From the NCBI RefSeq assembly GCF_025398155.2, contig NZ_CP104562.2, forward strand, positions 1,302,001 to 1,366,000: a stretch of 64,000 nucleotides of DNA, given 5' to 3'. Shown one piece after another: positions 27,303 to 36,248 of the stretch (position 1 is the stretch's first letter; every line of letters starts with the position of its first letter). A program made the translations under genes and the position numbers. Origin of the DNA: Roseateles amylovorans (lineage in GTDB: Bacteria; Pseudomonadota; Gammaproteobacteria; Burkholderiales; Burkholderiaceae_C). The notes under the pieces are model-generated. The model worked only from the letters and a program-made list of their open reading frames with translations, was not told where the DNA came from and searched no databases.

Positions 27303-30300
27303 ATGGAACGGACGTCCGACAGCGGTGTGAACCCCGCTGCGGCGCCCGCGGCGCGGTCGACGACGACGCGTGACGCGGGTGCTGCCGCGCGCGCGGGAGG
27401 GGGTGCGCCTGCGCGCTTCACGCTGGGTGACTGGCTGGTGAACGTGCCGACCCGGCGCCTGCGCCTGGGCGAGGTGGAGGTGACGCTGGAGCCGCGCCCG
27501 ATGGCGGTGCTGGTGGAGCTGTGCCGCCGGCCCGGCGAGGTCATCGCGGCGGAGGACCTGCTGCAGCGCTGCTGGCCGGAGGCGGTGGTGGGCGACAACC
27601 CGATCCACAAGGTCGTCGCCGGCCTGCGACGGGCGCTGGGGGACAGCGCCACCGAGCCGCGCTACATCGAGACCATCCGCAAGCAGGGCTACCGGCTGGT
27701 GGCGCCGATCGGCGTGCTGTCGGCCCAGGGCACCCGCAGCCATGAAGGCGGCTGGCGCGGCCAGTCGCCATTCCGCGGCCTGGAGCCGTTCCAGGCGGAA
27801 CATGCGGCGGTCTTTTTCGGTCGGGATGATGCGGTGGCCGCGCTGCAGTCACGGCTGACCGCGCAGTGGCGGCGTCGCCAGCCGCTGGTGGTGTTGCTGG
27901 GTCCGAGCGGTTCGGGCAAGACCTCGCTGGTGCAGGCCGGCCTGTTGCCGGCCTTGTGCGCCAAGGCGGATCCGTCGGACGACGCCGCCCCGCGGACGGG
28001 CCGCCGCCCCACGACCGCGACGCCGGCGGACCAGCCGCTGTCGGTCTGCACCGCGGCCACGGTGGACCTGGCCGCACTGGGCGACCTGGACCCGTGGTCG
28101 GCGTTGGCGGGCGCCATGCTGGACTGGGAGCTCGGCGACGCACCGCTGCTGTCCGGCCACAGCATCGACACGCTGGCCGGCGAGCTGCGCCATCGCCTCG
28201 ACGAGGTGCTGCGGCTGCTGGAGATCGTGCTGGACGCCCTGGCCGCCGGCACCGGACGTGGCGCCCAGGCGGCCCCGCCAGGTCCGCCGCTGCTGGTGCT
28301 GGATCGCCTGGAGGCGCTGTTCCAGCCCGCCGCGGAGGCCCATGTGGAGGCATTCGTGGCCTGCGTGGACCGCCTGGTCCGCAGCGGCCGGGTGCTGGTG
28401 CTGGCGGTGTGCCGCAATGATTTCTATCCGGGGCTGGCCCGACATCCGGCCTTCATGCGCGACAAGGAGCATGGTGCCCATCTGGATCTGGCACCGCCGG
28501 ATGCGGAAGCGATTGCCCAGATGATCCGCTTGCCGGCGCGTGCGGCGGGGCTGGTCTTCGGCGCCGATGCGAACGGCCTGAACCGGCTGGACGACCGGCT
28601 GTGTGCCGATGCGATCCACGCGCCCGACGCCTTGCCCCTGCTGCAGTACACGCTGCAGGAGCTTTATCTGAACCGTGGGGCCGGCGATGCGCTGACCTGG
28701 GAGGCCTATGAAGCCCTGGGCGGCCTGGAGGGAGCGATCGGCCGGCGTGCCGAAGCGGTGCTGGCGGGTTTGCCCGCGCCTCAACAGGAGGCGCTGGGCC
28801 GCCTGCTGCCTCGGCTGGTGACGATGGCCGGCGAAGACGCCTCGCCCACCAGTCGCTGGGTGGCCGCCAGCGAGCTCTCCGGGGATGACGAACGGGCGTT
28901 GGCCCGAGCCTTTGTGGATGCCCGTCTGTTGGTGGCCGACCGGGTGGGCGAGGCCATCGGCCTGCGGGTGGCGCATGAGGCCTTGCTGCGCCGCTGGCCG
29001 CGGGTGACGGCCTGGGTGGGCCAGCACCGGGCCACCCTGGCCAGCCGGGATGAGCTGCGACCCTGGCTGACGCGGTGGCAGGAGGGCGAGCAGTCGCCGC
29101 TGCTGCTGCTGCCGCGCGGGGCCATGCTGTGGCAGGCGGCCCGCATGTTGGCGGAGGCGCCCAGCCTGTTCACCGAGGATGAGCGCGGCTTCATCGACCG
29201 CTCGCTGGCCCGGGCGCGCCGGCAGCGGGTCTGGCGCTGGGGCGCGGTGGTGGCGTCGCTGATGCTGGGGGTGCTGGCGGTGATTGCGGCCTTTGCCTAT
29301 TCCCGCCAGGCCCAGGTGGCGGCGGAGCGGGAGCGGCAGAGCCAGCGGCTGGCGTCCTTCATGCTGGGTGATCTGGCGGACAAGCTGCGGCCGATCGGCA
29401 AGCTGGAGCTGCTCAGCCGCATCGGCGAGCAGGGCGTGAAGCTGCTGGCGCCGATCGACGGGTCGTCGGAGTCGCCGCTGGACGCCCTGCAGCGGGCCAA
29501 GGCGCTGGTGGTGATCGGGGAGGTCAACAGCAGCCGGGGGCAGGGGCGGACCGACATTGCCACCGATGCACTCAAGGCCGCGCAGCGGTTGCTGGAGCCC
29601 TTGGCGCAGGCGGCGGAGCAAGACCCGGCGGAGTACTACCGGACGTCCGGTGCGGCGGCCTTCTGGCTGGGACAGATGGCCTTTGATGCAGGCGACCTGG
29701 AGCGGGCGACGCAGGAGATGCTGCGCTACCAGGACGCCTGCGAGCGCTGGCGCGCGGCCTTGCCAGAAGATGCCACCGCACAGGTGGAACTGGCCTTTGC
29801 AGTCAACAGCCTTGGATCGATCGCGTTCCGGCGCGGTGCCTGGGCGGAGGCTCAGCGCTGGTTTGAACAGGCGCTGGCGCTGAAGCTCACCTTCCTGAAC
29901 CAGGATCCGGGCAGCGAAGAAGCCTTGGATGGGGTGGTGAATTCCCGCAACTGGCTGGGCCAGGTGGCGCATGTGCGTGGAGAACCGCTCCAGGCGCTGA
30001 AAGTGTTCGAGGCCGCCGAGGCGATGGCGGCTGCGCTGACCGCCCGCCACCCGGAAGAGTTTGCCCGGATTCGTGACCTGGGGACGGTGCAACTGCGTCG
30101 CGCCGATGCATTGAGGGCGCTGGGCCAGCGCGAGGAGGCGGCGCGCGTGATGGCCGGCGGTGTCGCCATGCTGCGCCAGGCCGAGAGCCACGATGCCCGC
30201 AATCAGTACTGGCGGGCCGATCGGCTTCATGCCGAGTCCAATCTGCTGCTGGCCCAAGCAGACGCCGGGTGGCCGATCGAGGCCTCCTTGAAGAGTCTGC

Positions 30301-30761
30301 GGGCCCAGGTGCCACTCGCTGTCGATGCCGACGCTGGCCGCGAATTCCTTCGGAGGGAATCCATGGCGAGAATTTCTGTGGCCGAGGTGGAGTTGGCCGT
30401 GCGTGCGGGGCATTGGTCCCAGGCCGCTGAGCGCGCGGACGTCGCATTGCGAGAGATCAGTGCGCTGGTGCTGCTCAGGCCCTTGCACTGGCAAAGCCGT
30501 GAGCTTCAGGCCCGGCTGAGCCTGCTGCGGATCAGAACCGAGTTGGCCGCAGGCAACGCACAGCCGTCGTTGGCGGCGCTGTGCGCGCGCTTGCGCAACG
30601 AGATTCAACCTGCGGTCGATGCAGGTCAGGGTGGTCTGGTGCTCGAAGCGTGGTTGATCGCGCAACGATGCAGTGGCAGCCCTGGCGTCGACCCGGATTG
30701 GAAGGCGCGGCTGACGGCCGGAGGGTACGTCCCGGCTCATGCCGCATTGCTATCACCTTGA
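27303..30761 (+). CDS. winged-helix / nSTAND ATPase / TPR transmembrane regulator
   Basis: 1152 aa. Residues ~39-137 are an OmpR/CadC-type winged helix (LEPRPMAVLVELCRRPGEVI, IRKQGYRLVAP). An nSTAND1-type NTPase follows (SPFRGLEPF entry motif, Walker A GPSGSGKTS near 200, Walker B-like PLLVLDRLEALF near 330). A single membrane segment lies at ~642-668, and the C-terminal ~480 residues are TPR-like helices (YYRTSGAAAFWLGQMAF, ALKVFEAAEAMAAAL). Such fusions are signal-integrating regulators: the membrane segment would put the TPRs in the periplasm and the DNA-binding domain in the cytoplasm, as in CadC. Divergent placement next to the eCIS suggests it controls that operon (inference). Confidence 0.88.
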   Translation: MERTSDSGVNPAAAPAARSTTTRDAGAAARAGGGAPARFTLGDWLVNVPTRRLRLGEVEVTLEPRPMAVLVELCRRPGEVIAAEDLLQRCWPEAVVGDNPIHKVVAGLRRALGDSATEPRYIETIRKQGYRLVAPIGVLSAQGTRSHEGGWRGQSPFRGLEPFQAEHAAVFFGRDDAVAALQSRLTAQWRRRQPLVVLLGPSGSGKTSLVQAGLLPALCAKADPSDDAAPRTGRRPTTATPADQPLSVCTAATVDLAALGDLDPWSALAGAMLDWELGDAPLLSGHSIDTLAGELRHRLDEVLRLLEIVLDALAAGTGRGAQAAPPGPPLLVLDRLEALFQPAAEAHVEAFVACVDRLVRSGRVLVLAVCRNDFYPGLARHPAFMRDKEHGAHLDLAPPDAEAIAQMIRLPARAAGLVFGADANGLNRLDDRLCADAIHAPDALPLLQYTLQELYLNRGAGDALTWEAYEALGGLEGAIGRRAEAVLAGLPAPQQEALGRLLPRLVTMAGEDASPTSRWVAASELSGDDERALARAFVDARLLVADRVGEAIGLRVAHEALLRRWPRVTAWVGQHRATLASRDELRPWLTRWQEGEQSPLLLLPRGAMLWQAARMLAEAPSLFTEDERGFIDRSLARARRQRVWRWGAVVASLMLGVLAVIAAFAYSRQAQVAAERERQSQRLASFMLGDLADKLRPIGKLELLSRIGEQGVKLLAPIDGSSESPLDALQRAKALVVIGEVNSSRGQGRTDIATDALKAAQRLLEPLAQAAEQDPAEYYRTSGAAAFWLGQMAFDAGDLERATQEMLRYQDACERWRAALPEDATAQVELAFAVNSLGSIAFRRGAWAEAQRWFEQALALKLTFLNQDPGSEEALDGVVNSRNWLGQVAHVRGEPLQALKVFEAAEAMAAALTARHPEEFARIRDLGTVQLRRADALRALGQREEAARVMAGGVAMLRQAESHDARNQYWRADRLHAESNLLLAQADAGWPIEASLKSLRAQVPLAVDADAGREFLRRESMARISVAEVELAVRAGHWSQAAERADVALREISALVLLRPLHWQSRELQARLSLLRIRTELAAGNAQPSLAALCARLRNEIQPAVDAGQGGLVLEAWLIAQRCSGSPGVDPDWKARLTAGGYVPAHAALLSP

Positions 30762-30786
30762 ACCCTTGGCAACAGGAACATCATCT

Positions 30787-31248
30787 ATGACATCGCCCAC
30801 CCTGCCCGATTTCTACGTCGTGCCCATTCGAAAGATCAACGGTCCGGACGCCAGCATCGAGCACTGTCTCTACTACGACACCAGCTGGAACAACGTTGCT
30901 GCAAACAATCTGTTGGTGAACGCCGGCCAGACGACGGTCACACTGCAGGAGCAGACGGACAGTGTTCCCAAGCCCATCCAACAGGGCTTGAAGCTCATCG
31001 GTTGGGAAGTGAACTCTCAGGTCACGCTGTTTTCCGGGACTGCCAAGACGCTCAATCAGGCGTCGCCGCTCCCGACCAATTACGACGCGAGCGGGCTGCC
31101 CGGTGAGGCGAAGATCGCCATTGACATCACGTCGGGGACGACCCGCGGTGTGATCCTCGTCTTCCGCTTCCCGCTGACCGGGGACGTCCAGGGCCTGATC
31201 GCGACGTCCGATCCGGAAATCAAGGCAGGCAGCAGCAGCGGCGACTGA
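30787..31248 (+). CDS. unknown small protein downstream of the nSTAND regulator
   Basis: 153 aa from the ATG at 30787, which gives MTSPTLPDFYVVPIRKINGP after an AGGAAC stretch; a start at 30739 would overlap the regulator. Predominantly beta, rich in Asn/Thr (YYDTSWNNVAANNLLVNAG), no signal peptide, no membrane segment, Ser/Gly tail. Lower GC and plainer codon use than its neighbours suggest a separate history. It lies 25 bases after the regulator, so both are probably on one transcript. It could be cargo or an accessory factor for the eCIS; no family was recognised. Confidence 0.8.
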   Translation: MTSPTLPDFYVVPIRKINGPDASIEHCLYYDTSWNNVAANNLLVNAGQTTVTLQEQTDSVPKPIQQGLKLIGWEVNSQVTLFSGTAKTLNQASPLPTNYDASGLPGEAKIAIDITSGTTRGVILVFRFPLTGDVQGLIATSDPEIKAGSSSGD

Positions 31249-31267
31249 AGCGCCCCTGCAGCGTCTG

Positions 31268-32077
31268 TCACCGGCGGGCGTCCAAGGGGGGCGCCCGCAC
31301 TTCCCAACGCTCCATCTGCGTGAGACAGGCTTCGATCGGCCGTGCCGACACCCGGTCCCGGCCGACGAAGGGCCGGTCCATCGCCGCGACGAAGAAGAAC
31401 ACCAGCCCGATCGCCAGCGCCGCCCCGGTGATGGCCGCGCGGTGGCACCGCACCGGTGCCAGCACGCAGGCCAGGCCCAGGGTGAGCAGCGTGCTCAACA
31501 CCGCGACCGCCCAGAGCGTGCCGGGCAACTGCCCGCGACTGGCTTCCAGCCGCTCCTGTCGGGACTTCAGCAGCTCATTGACCCGCACCCAGATCTGCGG
31601 CAGGAGCAGCCGGTCGCTGGTGTTGCCGGGTTGGATGTCGGCCATGCTGCGGAACAGCGTGTCGAAGGCGTCCCAGGTGACCTGGCTGTGCTGCTCGTCG
31701 CGCATGGCCTGCCATTCCCGGTTGACCACGGCCCGCGCATAGGCCCGCAGTTGCTCGCGGGCCAGCCGGGACTCCGGCGTGTTGATCACCGCCAGCTCGC
31801 GTGACAGCTCGCTGATGGCGCTCGCCTCCCGCCTCACCGCGCTCTCCGCCTGGGTGAAGGCGGTCCAGACCGAAAAGGCGCAGACCGCCAGCAGCAGGGT
31901 GTTGAGCACGGTCACCAGCCCCATCAGGGCGAGCGACAGGGAGCGCTCCGCGTCCGACAGCGCCTGACGCTGCCAGCGCTGGCACAGCCACAGCCCGCCC
32001 AGTCCGACGCACAACCAACCCGCGACGATGATCAGGCCGAACAGCCCGTTCGGCAACGTGTAGAACCACAAGGGCAT
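31268..32077 (-). CDS. DUF4239 membrane protein
   Basis: 269 aa. Two N-terminal membrane segments (about 10-32 and 45-70), a soluble helical middle containing SELSRELAVINTPESRLAREQLRAYA and TWDAFDTLFRSM, then two more segments (~190-215, ~220-240). This is the layout of DUF4239 (bestrophin-like) proteins, a family without a proven role. It follows the response regulator by 15 bases and is probably the third gene of the kinase/regulator operon, hence either a target or a sensory partner. Confidence 0.8.
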   Translation of the reverse strand: MPLWFYTLPNGLFGLIIVAGWLCVGLGGLWLCQRWQRQALSDAERSLSLALMGLVTVLNTLLLAVCAFSVWTAFTQAESAVRREASAISELSRELAVINTPESRLAREQLRAYARAVVNREWQAMRDEQHSQVTWDAFDTLFRSMADIQPGNTSDRLLLPQIWVRVNELLKSRQERLEASRGQLPGTLWAVAVLSTLLTLGLACVLAPVRCHRAAITGAALAIGLVFFFVAAMDRPFVGRDRVSARPIEACLTQMERWEVRAPPLDARR

Positions 32078-32092
32078 GACGACTCCAGCGGT

Positions 32093-32770
32093 TCAGCCGT
32101 GCGGCACCGGTTCAACGGTGCTCAGGCCTTCCTTCACCGCATAGCGCGTCAGCCCCGCGACGCCGCGCACCCCGAGCTTGCGGGTGACGTTCTCGCGATG
32201 GGTCGCCACCGTCTTGGCGCTGACGTGCAGCCGGTCGGCGATCTCCTGGGTGCTCAGATCCTCGGCGAAGAGCTGGACGATCTCCCGCTCGCGCGCGGTC
32301 AGGCTGGGTCCCTCCGCTTCCCGCAGCGGCGCGCTGGGCAGTCGCTGGCGGGAGCGCAGTTCCTCCACCACCGCGCCCATCAGGCCGGCGCTCAGGAAGA
32401 TCCGGCCGGCGGCGACTTCCCGCACCGCCTGCACCAGTTCCTCGCTGGACGCGTCCTTCAGCACGAAAGCCGAGGCCCCCGCATGCAGGGCACCGACCAC
32501 CGTCCGCTGGTCGCCATGCATGGACAGGCAGATCACCCCCACCTGCGGCTGCTGGGCCTTGACCCGCCGGGCCGCTTCCAGGCCGTTCAGGCCGGGCATG
32601 GCCACGTCGGTCAGCAGCAGGTCGGGCTCCAGTTGCCGGACCAGCCGCACCGCCGCGGCGCCATCCTCCGCCAGGCCGACCACTTCGACGTCGGCTTCCC
32701 GGGTGAGCAAGGCCCGCAGGCCTTCGCGCACCAGCCGATGGTCATCGGCCAACACAATGCGCAAGCTCAT
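32093..32770 (-). CDS. NarL/FixJ-family response regulator
   Basis: 225 aa from the ATG at 32770, which overlaps the kinase stop as ATGA; a longer frame to 32944 exists but lies inside the kinase. The receiver domain has the acidic pair D9-D10, phospho-acceptor D55 (LLTDVAMPG) and the conserved Lys (FVLKDAS). The C-terminal LuxR-type helix-turn-helix is SLTAREREIVQLFAEDLS ... IADRLHVSAKTVATHREN. It should be phosphorylated by the upstream kinase and bind DNA as a dimer. Candidate sites are the TTCCGGAA palindromes upstream of the operon. Confidence 0.96.
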   Translation of the reverse strand: MSLRIVLADDHRLVREGLRALLTREADVEVVGLAEDGAAAVRLVRQLEPDLLLTDVAMPGLNGLEAARRVKAQQPQVGVICLSMHGDQRTVVGALHAGASAFVLKDASSEELVQAVREVAAGRIFLSAGLMGAVVEELRSRQRLPSAPLREAEGPSLTAREREIVQLFAEDLSTQEIADRLHVSAKTVATHRENVTRKLGVRGVAGLTRYAVKEGLSTVEPVPHG

Positions 32771-33726
32771 GGCAGGCTCCTGGTGGTCAGACCCCGAACC
32801 GGCACCAGCACCGTGGCACAGGTGCCGCGGCCGGGGACCGACTGCAGATGCAAGGAGCCGCCCAGCGTCCGGAGCTGTGCCCGAGCGCCTGCCAGGCCCA
32901 GCCCTTCGGCACGTGGCCGAGGCGTGGGGCCAGGCGCGACACAAGGCGCCCGATCGGCCGACGTGTCAGCGTGGACGAGCGGGTCGCCCGCGCCGGGCCG
33001 GGCCGCCAGGGCGTCCTGCTTGGCGCACACGGCCGTGGTGATTTCGGACGCAGGGAGGCAATGACTGTCGCGCTCGCTGTCGGCCTCGCCCTCGGCGCCC
33101 GCGTCGACCGGAAAGCCCACGCCGTCGTCCTGCACGCGGATGCACAACCAGCCGTCCAGCAGCCGGGGCGTGATGTCCACCTGACCCGCGCGGGCATGCT
33201 TGACCACATTCAGGCAGAGCTCACGCACCACCCGGCACACCACGGTGCGGAGCGGGGCGGGGATGTCGAACTCCGGCTCGGCGGTGTCGATGCGGAACTC
33301 GGGCGCCGCACCGGACAGGCCCAGACGCATCTCCCGGGCCAGATCGGCCAGGGCGGTACCGAGACCGCCGTGCCAGGACGGCGGCGCCACCGCGGTGGTC
33401 AAGGTGCGCACTGTGTGAGACAGCCGGGACAGCCAGCTGCACAGTTCCTCCATCTCGACGTTGTCCGGGCGCTGGGGGGCGTGGCGCCATTCGCCCAGTC
33501 GCAGGCGCATCTGGACGATCAGGCTGCCGACGTCGTCGTGCAGCAGGCAGGCGATGCGCTCACGCTCTCGCGCTTCGGCGGCGGTCAGGGCCTCGGCGAT
33601 CGAGCCGCTTCGCAGCCGCCCGACGAGTTTGCGCGGGGCGTCGTTGCGGGGGCTGCGGCAGGTGCCGGGGCGGCGGGGCGCCGGCGTCTCCGACTTGCGG
33701 GCGGCGCTGTGGTGCATTCCGTTCAT
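32767..33726 (-). CDS. soluble NarX/DesK-type histidine kinase with a Cys-containing ATP-lid insertion
   Basis: 319 aa, no membrane segment. The HisKA_3 motif is RERERIACLLHDDVGSL with phospho-acceptor His63. The ATPase part has the N box (RELCLNVVKHA), G1 (VQDDGVGFPV) and G2 (GLGLAGARAQL ... GRGTCATV). About 70 residues are inserted between G1 and G2, rich in Asp/Ala/Pro and holding three cysteines (HCLP, VCAK, APCVA). This is longer than the usual ATP lid and could sense metal or redox state. It lacks a recognised input domain otherwise. Its stop overlaps the response regulator start. Confidence 0.9.
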   Translation of the reverse strand: MNGMHHSAARKSETPAPRRPGTCRSPRNDAPRKLVGRLRSGSIAEALTAAEARERERIACLLHDDVGSLIVQMRLRLGEWRHAPQRPDNVEMEELCSWLSRLSHTVRTLTTAVAPPSWHGGLGTALADLAREMRLGLSGAAPEFRIDTAEPEFDIPAPLRTVVCRVVRELCLNVVKHARAGQVDITPRLLDGWLCIRVQDDGVGFPVDAGAEGEADSERDSHCLPASEITTAVCAKQDALAARPGAGDPLVHADTSADRAPCVAPGPTPRPRAEGLGLAGARAQLRTLGGSLHLQSVPGRGTCATVLVPVRGLTTRSLP

Positions 33727-33900
33727 GGGATTCCTCTCTGACTGTGTGCGACGCGGTGTCCGCCGTTCTTGGTCGGTGGATCAGCCCGTCGGCTCTGATG
33801 CGGGAGAGGGGACGGCGCCCGATCCGCCCCCCTTCCAATCGCCGGCATCGCGGCTGGTCGATGCCATGGCCGCAACCTTAGTCAGCCGTACGCCGCACGA

Positions 33901-33990
33901 CCTTCCGGAAACCTTCCGGAAGGTGCCAGGCCCGCTCCAGTGGGGCTTGGGCAGTCTTTCGGAAGGTTGAGGGCGCAGTCCGGAAGGTTG
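33901..33990. promoter_or_regulatory. cluster of TTCCGGAA palindromic sites, putative operator
   Basis: Four related sites: CCTTCCGGAA at 33901-33910, the perfect 14-bp palindrome ACCTTCCGGAAGGT at 33911-33924, TTTCGGAAGGTTGA at 33957-33970 and TCCGGAAGGTTG at 33979-33990. The last two are 21 bases apart and the GGAAGGT of the second and third 43 apart, i.e. near whole helical turns. They lie 175-265 bases upstream of the kinase start. A dimeric regulator such as the NarL-type protein of this operon is the simplest candidate. Confidence 0.55.
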
Positions 33991-34259
33991 AAAAGCAGGG
34001 CAGCTGGGCGGTGCGCTGACACGCACTTCCACGACGTTGGGGGGCATTGCGGGTCAGTTGGCGCCGTCACGTGCCCATCCGTCGCACGCGGTTCTGCGAG
34101 TACGCGGTCGCGGCCGGGATGGGTGCACGCAACGGCGAATCCGATACCCATGGCCATCCCGGATCGGGACGTGGCGCATCGGCCACGCCGGCGCAGGCTC
34201 GTCATCCCGCTGACACAGCGCGTGTCGAAAAACGGTCATGACCCTTCCGACGACCGGGA

Positions 34260-34287
34260 TGCATCCATCCGAAGCGCCGACGCGTAG
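34260..34287 (+). promoter_or_regulatory. ECF-type promoter upstream of the ferritin-like gene
   Basis: TGCATCCA at 34260-34267, 14 bases, then GCGTAG at 34282-34287. The same -35-like octamer, identical spacing and GCGTA core occur before the DUF3455 gene and before the ECF sigma factor gene itself. The start codon lies about 108 bases downstream. Confidence 0.65.
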
Positions 34288-34394
34288 TACGGCTCAGGTC
34301 GTGAACAAGGTCACGTTCCGTGGCCCTCGCGTCCTGACGGACGACGCCCTCTGCACAGGGTCGTCCGACCTTTGTCCATGTTGAAGGAGTCCCC

Positions 34395-35348
34395 ATGTCT
34401 GAGCACTCACCGATCATCGACATGCTCGAGCAGCGCGTCCTCCGACGCGAAGAGCGGCGCAGCTTCTTTCGGAAATCCAGCGGCGTGGCCGCCGGTCTGG
34501 CCATGGGGACCCTGCTGGGGGCCTGCGGCGGCGGCGACGAGGCGGCGGCGCAATCGGGCCCGACCGATGCCGAGATCCTCAATTTCGCCCTGAACCTGGA
34601 GTACCTGGAGGCGCAGTTCTATCAATATGCCGTCTTCGGCGCCGGGCTGCCCGCCAACCTGGTGACCGGGGCCGGCACCCAGGGCGCGGTGACCGGTGGC
34701 GCGCAGGTGCCGTTCTCCGATCCGATCGTGGCCGCCTATGCCAAGGAGATCGCCAAGGACGAGCTGGACCATGTCCGCTTCCTGCGCACAGCGCTGGGCG
34801 CCTCCGCGGTGGCGCATCCGGCCATCAACATCAGCGGGACCGATCCCAATGGGCCGTTTTCGGTCGCGGCCCGTGCGGCCGGTCTGATCGGCGACGGGCA
34901 GGTCTTCAATCCCTATGCCGACGACAACAGCTTCCTGCTGGGCGCCTATCTGTTCGAAGACGTCGGCGTGACCGCCTACAAGGGGGCCTCACCGCTGATC
35001 TCCAGCAAGACCTTCCTGGAAGCGGCCGCCGGCATCCTGGCCGCCGAGGCCTACCACGCCGGACTGGTGCGCACGGTGATGTACGCGAAGGGTCTGGCCA
35101 GCGCCAGCCTGGCGATCTCCAACGCCCGCGACAGCCTGGACGGATCCACCGATGTCGACCAGGGCATTGCCGGCCCCACCGCCGACATCTCCAACATCGT
35201 GCCGCTGGATGACAACGGCGTGGCCTTCAGCCGGTCGCCTGGCGATGTGCTGAACATCGTCTACCTCAGCAAGGACGCGGTCACCCAGGGCGGCTTCTTC
35301 CCCGCCGGGGTGAACGGGTCGCTGGCCATGAGCAGTGCTTACAGCTGA
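34395..35348 (+). CDS. Tat-exported ferritin-like lipoprotein
   Basis: 317 aa. GAAGGAG precedes the ATG at 34395. The Tat motif is RRSFFRK (Arg21-Arg22), followed by a hydrophobic stretch and lipobox LLGAC (Cys44), so it is exported folded and lipidated. The mature part is a ferritin-like four-helix domain: LEYLEAQFYQYAVFG, KDELDHVRFLRTALG and AAEAYHAGLVRTVMY supply the Glu/His ligands of a di-iron centre. Family members are linked to desiccation and oxidative stress. The upstream ECF promoter suggests control by the sigma factor at 37998. Confidence 0.9.
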   Translation: MSEHSPIIDMLEQRVLRREERRSFFRKSSGVAAGLAMGTLLGACGGGDEAAAQSGPTDAEILNFALNLEYLEAQFYQYAVFGAGLPANLVTGAGTQGAVTGGAQVPFSDPIVAAYAKEIAKDELDHVRFLRTALGASAVAHPAINISGTDPNGPFSVAARAAGLIGDGQVFNPYADDNSFLLGAYLFEDVGVTAYKGASPLISSKTFLEAAAGILAAEAYHAGLVRTVMYAKGLASASLAISNARDSLDGSTDVDQGIAGPTADISNIVPLDDNGVAFSRSPGDVLNIVYLSKDAVTQGGFFPAGVNGSLAMSSAYS

Positions 35349-35530
35349 CCGGCGACGCGATTGAACCGGCCCGCCGTCCGGCGGAGGTGGGCCATCCCCT
35401 CCTTGCCCGCGCCTGTTCCGCCGGTGCACCGCCTGCTTGGGTGGGCGTCCTTGGCGGCGATCACCGGCTCGGCGTGGTGCCCCCGGAAGGGGCCGGCGGC
35501 GGGCGACTTCCTTGCTGAGAGGCTGACACG

Positions 35531-35665
35531 ATGGTCAATTCCGTGGCGATTCCTCGTTCCCTGGCCCGATCGCGCCGAACCGGGCTGCGACGCCTGATCG
35601 GTGCGATGGTGGTGGTGTTCGGTGCGCTGGTGTTGCTGCAGCGCGCGTTGATGCTGTGGCCGTGA
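35531..35665 (+). CDS. small single-pass membrane protein, 44 aa, unknown
   Basis: Starts MVNSVAIPRSLARSRRTG and continues with one hydrophobic helix (LIGAMVVVFGALVLLQ) before ending at LMLWP. The basic N-terminus followed by a membrane helix fits a small inner-membrane protein with the N-terminus inside. It lies between the ferritin-like gene and the convergent DUF1348 gene. No strong ribosome site is visible (GAGAGGC upstream), so the call is tentative. Confidence 0.4.
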   Translation: MVNSVAIPRSLARSRRTGLRRLIGAMVVVFGALVLLQRALMLWP

Positions 35666-35687
35666 GGGGGGAGGGCGCTTGCTCGCC

Positions 35688-36155
35688 TCAAAGCCCCAGG
35701 TCGCTCAGCCCCGGATGGTCGTCCGGACGGCGGCCCAGAGGCCAGTGGAACTTGCGGTCCGCGGCCTGGATCGGCTGGTCATTGATGCTGGCATGCCGGT
35801 GCGTCATCAGGCCCTGGTCGTCGAACTCCCAGTTTTCGTTGCCGTGGCTGCGGAACCAGTTGCCGGCGTCGTCGTGCCATTCATAGGCAAAGCGCACTGC
35901 GATGCGGCGTCCCTCGAAGGCCCAGAGTTCCTTGATCAGGCGGTAGTCCAGCTCGCGCACCCATTTGCGCTCCAGCAAGGCTTGGGCCTGAGCGCGGCCG
36001 CGAGGGAACTCGGCGCGATTGCGCCATTGAGTATCCGGGCTGTAGGCCAGCACGATGCGGGCCGGGTCGCGGCTGTTCCAGCCATCTTCGGCCAGGCGGA
36101 CCTTCTGGATGGCGGTTTCGCGGCTGAAGGGCGGCAGCGGGGGGCGTGTGTCCAT
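35688..36155 (-). CDS. DUF1348 / NTF2-like family protein
   Basis: 155 aa from the ATG at 36155 (MDTRPPLPPFSRETA). TAIQKVRLAEDGWNSRDP, TQWRNRAEFPRGR, RFAYEWHDDAGNWFRSHGNENW and MTHRHASINDQPI are typical of DUF1348, a cone-shaped NTF2-like fold with no assigned reaction. It is divergent from a TetR regulator, and two palindromic operators lie between them, so it is very probably the regulator's target. Starting at 36275 would place the coding region across the operator. Confidence 0.9.
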   Translation of the reverse strand: MDTRPPLPPFSRETAIQKVRLAEDGWNSRDPARIVLAYSPDTQWRNRAEFPRGRAQAQALLERKWVRELDYRLIKELWAFEGRRIAVRFAYEWHDDAGNWFRSHGNENWEFDDQGLMTHRHASINDQPIQAADRKFHWPLGRRPDDHPGLSDLGL

Positions 36156-36248
36156 GGTGGATCTCCAAACGTCGGTGGGGTGAAGTCGGGCCGGGCGGGG
36201 CGGGACGGTGCGCGGTGCGTCGTCCCGCCGGTGCGGCTTTCGATGAAT

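Larger units (their letters stand above)
33727..34394. promoter_or_regulatory. 668-base divergent control region, kinase operon / ferritin-like gene
   Basis: No convincing gene. It holds the TTCCGGAA sites (33901-33990) on the kinase side and the ECF promoter (34260-34287) on the ferritin-like side. An inverted repeat, CGGACGAC at 34338-34345 and GTCGTCCG at 34360-34367, lies in what would be the ferritin 5' untranslated leader. A short plus frame around 33940-34287 ends on the promoter element and looks spurious. Confidence 0.6.

Noticed and set aside
27849..30740. 963-aa minus-strand open frame within the nSTAND regulator gene
   Set aside because: Antisense shadow; the plus frame has intact winged-helix and Walker motifs.
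33940..34287. 115-aa plus-strand open frame before the ferritin-like gene
   Set aside because: Begins in the operator array and ends on the ECF promoter; composition is not coding-like.
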